Of a stretch of DNA of 39,292 bases, positions 33,338-39,292 are shown in pieces. The notes under the pieces were generated by a model, which was not told where the DNA came from, did not search any database, and saw only the letters and a list, made by a program, of their open reading frames with translations. Position 1 is the first letter of the stretch; every line of letters begins with the position of its first letter. The position numbers and the translations under genes are program-made. The DNA lies in NCBI GenBank assembly GCA_017881055.1, contig JADGRF010000181.1:1-39292 (forward strand). Direction: 5' to 3'. Source of the DNA: Sandaracinaceae bacterium. Lineage in GTDB: Bacteria > Myxococcota_A > Polyangia > Polyangiales > JAFGIB01.

Positions 33338-34456
33338 TTACGTTCGTGCGGCGCCGGCAACGCTGCCGCCCCACAAACGATCGAGCGCTTTGTGTGTGAG
33401 CCGGGAGACGCCGAGCGCAGCGAGCTCGGCGCGGGTGGCGAGGCGCAGCACCGTCTGCTTTGGCAATCGGTTCGTCGCCAGCCGTGCACGAAACAGCGAG
33501 AGCTCGAGCTGGCGATGGCTGAGCACGTGCTCGAGCTCGCCCAGCGGCTTCGCTGTGAGCCGTGCGCGCAGGCCAAGGTCGCGGAGCAGCGCACGCGCGG
33601 TCTCCACGCCGCTACCCTCGCGCATGGGGAGATTCCACAACCCGCCGAACAGCTCGCCCTCGCCGCGAACTAACACGAGAGCATCTTCGTCGGCGTTCTC
33701 GATCAACAGCGCCACCAGGACGACCGCCCGCGGCGGCTTCTTCTTCGGCACGACCGGAAGGTCTGCGCTGCGGCCCTGCGCGTACGCCAAGCAATGCTTC
33801 TTGATCGGACACTGCCGGCAGCGCGGCGAGCTCTTGCTGCACAGGGTCGCGCCAAGCTCCATGAGCGCTTGATTCAGCGCACCGGGCCGGGTGCCTTTGC
33901 ACAGCGTCTCGGCCTGCTCCCAGAGCCGTGCCTGCGTGTCGGCGCGCCCGAGCGGCGTCTCGATGGCATGCACGCGCGCCAGCACGCGCGCGACGTTGCC
34001 GTCGACGATCGGTTCTTCCCGATCGAAGGCGATCGAGCCGATCGCGCCCGCCGTGTACCGACCGATGCCTGGCAGCCCAAGGCGCAGCGCCGGATCCTCG
34101 GGCACCGCGCCACCGTAGCGCGCGACCACTTCGCGCACGCCTTCGTGCAGCAGGCGCGCCCGCCGGTAGTAGCCAAGGCCGCTCCACGCCGAAAGCACGT
34201 CATCCGTAGAGGCGCGCGCGAGCGCATGGGCATCGGGAAAGCGCGTCAGGAAGCGATCGTAATAGCGCACGACCGTGTCCACGCGTGTCTGCTGCAACAT
34301 GACTTCCGAGACCCAGATGGCGTAGGGATCGCGTGTGCGACGCCACGGGAGATCGCGCGCGTGCGCGTCGTAAAAACGAAGTAGACGTGCACGCAGGTCG
34401 TCCGGCACGGCACGCCTCAGAACGTCGTGCTCGCGCCCGAAGAGGCGCGTCGTCAT
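33338..34456 (-). CDS. mutY: A/G-specific adenine DNA glycosylase
   Basis: 372 residues from the ATG at 34456. It removes adenine mispaired with 8-oxoguanine or G (base excision repair). Catalytic E51 lies in EVMLQQTRV, the helix-hairpin-helix LPGIGRYTAGAI precedes D152 in VDGNVARV, and the 4Fe-4S loop C206-x6-C213-x2-C216-x5-C222 is intact. A C-terminal NUDIX-like domain for 8-oxoG recognition follows (FGGLWNLPMREG). The start overlaps the crotonase stop by ATGA, so it is translationally coupled within a metabolic operon. Confidence 0.96.
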   Translation of the reverse strand: MTTRLFGREHDVLRRAVPDDLRARLLRFYDAHARDLPWRRTRDPYAIWVSEVMLQQTRVDTVVRYYDRFLTRFPDAHALARASTDDVLSAWSGLGYYRRARLLHEGVREVVARYGGAVPEDPALRLGLPGIGRYTAGAIGSIAFDREEPIVDGNVARVLARVHAIETPLGRADTQARLWEQAETLCKGTRPGALNQALMELGATLCSKSSPRCRQCPIKKHCLAYAQGRSADLPVVPKKKPPRAVVLVALLIENADEDALVLVRGEGELFGGLWNLPMREGSGVETARALLRDLGLRARLTAKPLGELEHVLSHRQLELSLFRARLATNRLPKQTVLRLATRAELAALGVSRLTHKALDRLWGGSVAGAART

Positions 34457-35235
34457 CGGCCCACGAAGCGCGGTCGGCGCTTTTTCAAGAACGCATCGAC
34501 GCCTTCGGCGTAGTCCGCGCTGTCGAAGCACGCGGCGCTCGCGCGCCGTACGGCGTCGTCGTCGCGTGCATACGCCGGCTTGCCAAACTCGATCGCAGCT
34601 CGCTTGATTGCACGCAGCGTGAGCGGCGCGTTGTCGGCGATGCCGAGCGCAATCTCGCGCACGCGCGTGTCGAGCTGGGCTTTCGGGAACACCTCGTTCA
34701 AGAGCCCCATGCGCAGTGCTTCCTGCGCATCGAAGCGCCGGGCCGTGAAGAACAGCTCCTTGGCGCGTGCAAAACCCACGAGGCGTATCATCGCCTCGAT
34801 CCCGGCGACCGGGTAACCGAGGCCCAGGCGCGCCGCTGGCACGGCGAACACGCCGTCGTCCGCGGCGTAGCGCAGGTCCGCGCTGGCCGAGATCGCCACA
34901 CCGCCGCCGATGCAAAAGCCGTGGATCGCGGCGAGCAAAGGCTTCTCGAGCTGCGCGAGCGCGAGGAAGGCCTGGGCGTTCTCGCGCTCGTACTGCGCCG
35001 CGGCCTCTCCCATGCGCAGCTGCGCGAATTCCGAGATGTCGGCGCCCGACACGAACGCCTGGTCACCTGCGCCACGCAGTACGATCACACGCACGTCGGG
35101 ATCGACGTCGAGCGTCCGCGCCATGAGTGGCAGCTGACGCCACATCTCCGCCTGGAGCGCGTTGCGCCGCTCCGGATGGTCGACGATCAGCAACCCGATC
35201 GGTCCGTCTTTCTCGATGCGAATGCGCCCTGGCAT
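34453..35235 (-). CDS. Crotonase-family protein (enoyl-CoA hydratase/isomerase superfamily)
   Basis: 260 residues from the ATG at 35235 (a TTG at 35253 is in frame). The CoA-binding crotonase fold is clear: GLLIVDHPERRNALQ, the oxyanion-hole segments SGADISEF and GFCIGGGVAISASADL, then VPAARLGLGYPVAGIEAMIRLVG. Aligned with rat enoyl-CoA hydratase, both catalytic glutamates (GGGCE and QPE) are alanine here (GGGVA and VPA), so classical hydration of enoyl-CoA is unlikely. It belongs to a subgroup with the IPAARLGLGY-type motif; the reaction is not known to me. It lies 18 nt after the DUF1684 gene and overlaps mutY. Confidence 0.85.
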   Translation of the reverse strand: MPGRIRIEKDGPIGLLIVDHPERRNALQAEMWRQLPLMARTLDVDPDVRVIVLRGAGDQAFVSGADISEFAQLRMGEAAAQYERENAQAFLALAQLEKPLLAAIHGFCIGGGVAISASADLRYAADDGVFAVPAARLGLGYPVAGIEAMIRLVGFARAKELFFTARRFDAQEALRMGLLNEVFPKAQLDTRVREIALGIADNAPLTLRAIKRAAIEFGKPAYARDDDAVRRASAACFDSADYAEGVDAFLKKRRPRFVGR

Positions 35236-35253
35236 CGCGCGAGCATACCGCAA

Positions 35254-36156
35254 TCAGCCGGCCTGATCGTCGGCCGCGTGCTCGCGCGGTCGCTTCTCGC
35301 CTGCCTCGATCCGCACCGGCAAGCGATTCTGCGGCGGGGGTAGGGGGCACAGCGCGTACGGCGTGAACGCACACGGTGGACTGAACGCTTGATTGAAGTC
35401 GAGCACGAGCTGTCCATCCTCCGGCAACGACGCGTACAGAAAGCGTCCCGCGCCGTAGCTGCTATCGCGGTTGGTGGGATCCGCGAACACGAGCAGAAGG
35501 CGCGCGCCGTTGCCTTCCAGCACCGGATCGACGCGGCATGGCTGACCGTCGAGCTCGAATTCGGCGTAGCCCAACGCTTGGTTGTGCTCGCTCGCGCCGG
35601 TCTCGTATGCGAGCTCGATCGTTTTAGGCGTCGGGTACGTCACGAAGCGCGCGACCACCCGCAAGTCGTGGCGGATCGGGAAATAGTCGATGCCTGAAAA
35701 GCCCGTGCGTGCAGGGCTGTCACGATCACGCACGCGCACGGCAAAACCGCTCTCGCGCTGCATGATTTCGCAGCTCAGCGCGTGCGGCGCCACGATCAAT
35801 TGGTCGGGAGCCCCATTAAGGTCCGTCTTCAACGCTGCGGGCCCGACCACCGGCGCGAGCGCCGTCTCCCCGGTTCTGCGCAGCGTTATCTCGACTCCTG
35901 GCGCGGGCAGAAAGCAAACGCTGTTAGTCTCGAGGCGAAATATGCCAATCGCAGCCGGCGCTTTGTCATGCGGCAAGATCACGTCGCAGGCGTCGTTCCC
36001 TCCCGCCGTGTTGTCGCCGGGCCGCAGCCAGAACTTGCCCACCAGTGAGAGCCAGCTGTCCGGTGCAACCAGCCGCGCGACGCGCGCGTGCCGCCACGCC
36101 AGCACGCGTGCTTCGTGCGTTCCGGGGTCCATGGAGTCTGCGAGGGGGATCGTCAT
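35254..36156 (-). CDS. DUF1684 domain protein
   Basis: 300 residues from the ATG at 36156; an ATG at 36132 is an alternative. The signature C-terminal segment FNQAFSPPCAFTPYALCPLPPPQNRL and the ELDGQPCRVDPVL block identify DUF1684. The family has no experimentally assigned activity that I can cite. No signal peptide is seen. First gene of the probable operon DUF1684, crotonase, mutY, aldolase/dehydrogenase, all on the minus strand with gaps of at most 18 nt. Confidence 0.88.
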   Translation of the reverse strand: MTIPLADSMDPGTHEARVLAWRHARVARLVAPDSWLSLVGKFWLRPGDNTAGGNDACDVILPHDKAPAAIGIFRLETNSVCFLPAPGVEITLRRTGETALAPVVGPAALKTDLNGAPDQLIVAPHALSCEIMQRESGFAVRVRDRDSPARTGFSGIDYFPIRHDLRVVARFVTYPTPKTIELAYETGASEHNQALGYAEFELDGQPCRVDPVLEGNGARLLLVFADPTNRDSSYGAGRFLYASLPEDGQLVLDFNQAFSPPCAFTPYALCPLPPPQNRLPVRIEAGEKRPREHAADDQAG

Positions 36157-36204
36157 GGCGACAGCGGAGGATCACGAGGTGCCCAGGCCTCGCGCGTGTC
36201 GGGC

Positions 36205-36214
36205 ATGATACCTA
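36205..36214 (-). promoter_or_regulatory. -10-like TAGGTATCAT upstream of the DUF1684 operon
   Basis: On the minus strand ATTCTAGGTATCATGCC lies about 49 nt before the ATG at 36156. TATCAT matches TATAAT at five of six positions. The preceding TTCTAGG is shared with the element at 2411-2420. No clear -35. Confidence 0.35.
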
Positions 36215-36393
36215 GAATAGGACGCGCCCTGGGCCTGTGCGGGAGCGCGTTCTTCGGCCGCTCCGCGTCCATCTAAGTCATTGAACTCATTTGGTAATAG
36301 TCACCATCCCGGCGCTGCACGCGAGCCTCCGCTTGCGTAGCATAGCTAAACGCCGTGTCAGCTTGCACGCGGCGCATAAATCGTACAGCCTGA

Positions 36394-36419
36394 TCTCACA
36401 TACGCAAGGGTATGTGGGG
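36394..36419 (+). promoter_or_regulatory. Leader hairpin just before the copper monooxygenase ribosome site
   Basis: CACATAC (36397-36403) and GTATGTG (36410-36416) are perfectly complementary around a 6-nt loop. In RNA the stem can extend by U-G, C-G and U-G pairs to 36394-36419. It ends about 10 nt before the AGGAG at 36429-36433. It could be an operator for a regulator or an mRNA structure affecting ribosome access; nothing in the sequence decides. Confidence 0.45.
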
Positions 36420-36439
36420 AACCGGAAAAGGAGTTGCTG

Positions 36440-37954
36440 ATGACTTCCGTAATCGTACGCAAAGTTGGTTGGCAGGCGCGTGCGGGTGTGTTCGTCGCAG
36501 TGATTCTTACGACCCTCGCAGGTTGTAACGCTGCAAGCGCAGGCCGGCCGGAGATTGGTGGCGCCGGCCTCGGCGGGAACTACGCAGGCTCGACCGGATC
36601 GTATGGCGGCGCGGGCGGCACCCACGTAGGCCCCGATGGACTTGCCGGCACCGGTGGTACGAGCGGCGCCGTCGGCGGACGCGAGACCAGCGGCACCACG
36701 GCGCTCCCGTGCAACGTCAACGCCATCCTCAAGAACAACTGCCAGAGCTGTCACGCGGCGAAGCCCTTGTCCGGCGTGCCGATGTCGCTCGTCAGCTGGG
36801 AAGACACGCAGCAGCCGGGCGTCTCGAACCCCGGCATGACTGTGCATGCGCTCATAAAGACGCGCATCCACAGCACGAGCGCCCCCATGCCGGCGCCCCC
36901 AAGCACGCCGCTGTCAGCTGCGGATCTCGCGACGCTCGACGCGTGGCTCGATGGCGCTGCCACCGCCGGAACCGATCCGACATGCAAGCCGCCGGATCCC
37001 AAGATGTACGGCGGCATGATGCCGCCCGACGTCGAGCACTGCTACGAAGTGCACGCGCACGCCAACTCGACGCCGGGCGATACCGCGCCGCTCATGGTTT
37101 CGGGCGAGAACTACTCGGCCTTCTACTTCGACGCGCCCTGGCCGGATGGCTCGCAGGGCGTCTACTTCGAGACCCTCCCCGGCGAGCACCCGGAGATCCT
37201 CCATCACTGGTTGATCTACTCCGAGGAGAACGAGGGCGTCGGCCTCAACCCGCTGCAGCCCGACGGCACCGTCGTGTACCCCGCGCCCGGTACGCACGTG
37301 AGCAGCCCGACCCTCGTCGCCGGCTGGGCCCCAGGCTCGAACAACAACGACATCCCGAGCGACGTCGGTTTGCAGCTGTCGGCAGCCAATCGCAAGATGA
37401 GCATGGAAATCCACTGGTTCAACCAGACCGGCGGCGCCCTGCCTTCGACCGCGGGCGTGAAGATCTGCACCGTCGAGAAGCATCTACGTGCCAACACCGC
37501 AACGATCTCCTGGCTCGGCACCGAGCTCGGCATCAACGTCCCGCCGATGGCGCAGGACTCCGCGGCGCTCGGCACGTGCACGCCGCAGTACACGGCCGGT
37601 GATATTCACATCCTGCGCTCGTGGCCGCACATGCACTTGATGGGTCGCCACATGGAGTCGACGATCATCCGCAAGGATGGCACGCGCGAGCCCGTGAGCC
37701 CGCCGGGTGGCTGGCCGTTCAACTTCAACAACGAAGTCAGCTACCCGACGCCCGTCGTCGTCCACCCGGGCGATCGAGTCGAGACCGTTTGTCACTACAC
37801 GAGCGATAAGCCGTACGCCGTGCAGGTCGGCTTCGAGAACCGCTACGAGATGTGCTTCAATTTCACGATCGCATATCCCGCCAAGGCGCTGGTCAACAGG
37901 GGCATCGGAGCCTCCACCAGCCTGACCAATTCAGCGACTGCTTGTTTGTTCTGA
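36440..37954 (+). CDS. Lipoprotein fusing a cytochrome c-like motif to a type II copper monooxygenase
   Basis: 504 residues. The ATG at 36440 has AGGAG 6 nt upstream. The signal ends TTLAGC with Cys29; a Gly/Thr/Ser linker (about 38-87) follows. CQSCH at 101-105 is a c-type haem motif inside a small domain (about 90-172). The rest (about 200-485) resembles the copper type II, ascorbate-dependent monooxygenase core: H255-H256 in ILHHWLIY and H325 in MEIHWFN as CuH-type ligands, H397/H399 in WPHMHLMG and M471 in YEMCFNF as CuM-type ligands. The haem could feed electrons to the copper site. Substrate unknown. It is followed after 23 nt by the BNR-repeat gene. Confidence 0.85.
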   Translation: MTSVIVRKVGWQARAGVFVAVILTTLAGCNAASAGRPEIGGAGLGGNYAGSTGSYGGAGGTHVGPDGLAGTGGTSGAVGGRETSGTTALPCNVNAILKNNCQSCHAAKPLSGVPMSLVSWEDTQQPGVSNPGMTVHALIKTRIHSTSAPMPAPPSTPLSAADLATLDAWLDGAATAGTDPTCKPPDPKMYGGMMPPDVEHCYEVHAHANSTPGDTAPLMVSGENYSAFYFDAPWPDGSQGVYFETLPGEHPEILHHWLIYSEENEGVGLNPLQPDGTVVYPAPGTHVSSPTLVAGWAPGSNNNDIPSDVGLQLSAANRKMSMEIHWFNQTGGALPSTAGVKICTVEKHLRANTATISWLGTELGINVPPMAQDSAALGTCTPQYTAGDIHILRSWPHMHLMGRHMESTIIRKDGTREPVSPPGGWPFNFNNEVSYPTPVVVHPGDRVETVCHYTSDKPYAVQVGFENRYEMCFNFTIAYPAKALVNRGIGASTSLTNSATACLF

Positions 37955-37977
37955 ATTCGCCGCGGCAGAGTCCGACC

Positions 37978-39292
37978 ATGTCGTCGCCCACAACTCGCTC
38001 GTCTCGCGGTCGGCTCGCCAGCGCGTACGGCTGGGTGGTCGTGGCCGCCGCCTTGTTGCTCAGCAGCAAGGCGGCTGCCGGTGCCGTCGAGCTGCTCGAT
38101 GGCGTGAAGCTCGCACCGTCGGATCCGAACACGCTGCTCCTTTACTACCGCAAGGCGGGCGGCGGCATGTTCGTCAGCCACGACGGTGGCAAGTCGTTTG
38201 CGATGCTGTGCAACAGCGCGATCGATCCGAGCCTGGCGCTGCATGAGGACTCCATTGCGCGCGTGGTGCGCGACGACAAGACGATCCTGGCTGGCGTGTT
38301 CGACGGCATGTGGCGCGGCGATGCCGAGGCTTGCGGCTTCGTGCGCGACGCTGCGTTCACGGGCCAGTGGGTGAATGGCTTCGCGATCGATCCGCACGAC
38401 CCCACGCGCACCTACGCGATCACGAGCGCGGGCGGCAAGCCCAACGGCGTGTTCGTCAACGACGGCAAGAGTGAGCACTGGAGCAAGCTCGGCAAGCTCG
38501 AAGATCTCTTGATCACCACGCTGCATGTGGTGGCCACGAGCAAGACCGGCGTGCGCATCTACGAGACTGTCGTGCGTGGGTACGACGTCCCCGTGCCGGT
38601 TGGCGGCAGGCCGCAGCCGCCCACCTACGTGATTCGCTTCAGCGACGACCTCGGCAAGACTTGGACCGAATACGCGTTCGGCATGACCGACGCCACGATT
38701 GGCGTGCTGGCCGTGGATCCGACCGATGCGACGCACATCGTGGTCGGCGCGCTGCGCGACGAAGTGCTGTCGGACGGCACGACCGCACCCGACGACCTCT
38801 TGTACAGCAGCGCCGCGGGCAAGCCCGGCAGCTTCAAGACCATCGGTCACGTCACCGAGCTCGGCGGCATCACGTTCGCGCCCGACGGCCGCCTCTTCTA
38901 CGGTGACCGCGAGCAGACCACGCCTGCCCTCTATGCGGTGGCCAAGCTGGGCGCGACCGCGAAGAAGATCTCGAGCGACTACAAGGTGCAGTGCGTCAGC
39001 TACGACGCGCAGACCGACAAGCTCTACGTATGCCAAGACCGCTTGTTCGGCACGGCGGATCCCGCGACCGGTGCCTTCAGTCTGCTGTTCGACGTCACGA
39101 AAGAGGACAAGCTCGTCAGCTGCGGCGCCGGCAGCGACATCTCAGCGATGTGCGAGGACCAGTTCTTGATGGGCTGGTGCGGGATCACGCACTATCCGAC
39201 CACGCCGATCTGCGAGCCGTACGGCGTCCCCGGGGCAATGTTTGGCGATGCCGGCGTGGATGCCGGCGCAAAGCCTGCCGCTGACGGCGGCA
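37978..39292 (+). CDS. Exported BNR/Asp-box beta-propeller protein, 3' end outside the window
   Basis: The frame runs from the ATG at 37978 to the window end without a stop (438 codons seen). A signal peptide (VVVAAALLLSSKAAAGA) precedes repeated blades with Asp-box motifs: FVSHDGGKSF and FSDDLGKTW are clear S/T-x-D-x-G-x-T/S-W/F units, and LAVDPTDATHIVVGA and FAIDPHDPTRTYAIT are blade-like. Sialidase-like or sortilin-like propellers share this pattern, but no sialidase arginine triad can be confirmed. The last visible residues (GDAGVDAGAKPAADGG) start an Ala/Asp/Gly linker of the kind that often precedes a C-terminal MYXO-CTERM or membrane anchor in myxobacteria. Probably co-transcribed with the copper monooxygenase gene. 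Confidence 0.82.
   Translation, partial: MSSPTTRSSRGRLASAYGWVVVAAALLLSSKAAAGAVELLDGVKLAPSDPNTLLLYYRKAGGGMFVSHDGGKSFAMLCNSAIDPSLALHEDSIARVVRDDKTILAGVFDGMWRGDAEACGFVRDAAFTGQWVNGFAIDPHDPTRTYAITSAGGKPNGVFVNDGKSEHWSKLGKLEDLLITTLHVVATSKTGVRIYETVVRGYDVPVPVGGRPQPPTYVIRFSDDLGKTWTEYAFGMTDATIGVLAVDPTDATHIVVGALRDEVLSDGTTAPDDLLYSSAAGKPGSFKTIGHVTELGGITFAPDGRLFYGDREQTTPALYAVAKLGATAKKISSDYKVQCVSYDAQTDKLYVCQDRLFGTADPATGAFSLLFDVTKEDKLVSCGAGSDISAMCEDQFLMGWCGITHYPTTPICEPYGVPGAMFGDAGVDAGAKPAADGG

Noticed and set aside
1..39292. tRNA genes, rRNA, CRISPR arrays, insertion sequences or prophage genes
   Set aside because: I saw no cloverleaf with a TTCGA-type loop and CCA-compatible acceptor stem, no regularly spaced repeats with unique spacers, and no transposase or integrase motif in any convincing gene.

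Overview
The window is GC-rich, densely coded DNA on both strands and looks like a myxobacterium, most likely of the Polyangiales (Myxococcota). This is an inference from the gene mix: many lipoproteins with Gly/Ser/Asp-Ala-Gly linkers, von Willebrand A (vWA) lipoproteins, a MopE-like metal-binding motif, a Ser/Thr kinase fused to a receiver domain, and a cytochrome c / type II copper monooxygenase fusion. I see no tRNA, rRNA, CRISPR array or intact insertion sequence.

Layout. 1-2403: end of an exported protein, ppnP, and a converging REC-REC-Hpt phosphorelay protein. 2526-7268, all minus: a membrane glycosyltransferase, a truncated beta-propeller remnant, an SGNH-like lipoprotein and gltX. 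7352-10074: an overlapping pair of M16 peptidase genes, the first with catalytic residues and the second without. 10079-10137: two copies of a small hairpin-forming repeat. 10192-13644: a vWA lipoprotein translationally coupled to a MopE-motif lipoprotein, then a small three-helix membrane protein. 13689-16594: signalling block with an Hpt-REC protein divergent from a kinase-REC fusion, plus a histidine-kinase ATPase remnant. 16601-21068: a second vWA lipoprotein, divergent from a three-gene operon (carboxypeptidase-regulatory-like lipoprotein, DUF4833 protein, coiled-coil OmpA/MotB-type lipoprotein). 21069-21697: a gene-free stretch dominated by a long inverted repeat. 21698-30555: two overlapping genes for giant (1425 and 1527 residue) paralogous metzincin-type lipoproteins. 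30673-31289: a small anchored protein and a possible 27-residue membrane peptide. 31291-36156, minus: an operon reading DUF1684 protein, crotonase, mutY, then an aldolase/short-chain dehydrogenase fusion. 36440-39292: the cytochrome c / copper monooxygenase lipoprotein and a BNR-repeat exported protein cut by the window end.

Biology. Much of the window is cell-envelope or secreted: at least nine predicted lipoproteins or exported proteins, including probable metal-dependent enzymes (two metzincins, one M16 pair, one copper monooxygenase). Housekeeping genes (gltX, mutY, ppnP) are interspersed. Phosphorelay parts are present (two Hpt domains of the same type, four receiver domains) but no complete histidine kinase is, so the partner kinases must be encoded elsewhere.

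Most unusual items: the 484-bp inverted-repeat structure just upstream of the metzincin pair; the tandem giant metzincins themselves, one with a cysteine-rich insertion and a tandemly repeated signal peptide; the kinase-REC / Hpt-REC divergent pair; two gene remnants that each abut the stop codon of an intact lipoprotein gene; and a crotonase lacking both classical catalytic glutamates.
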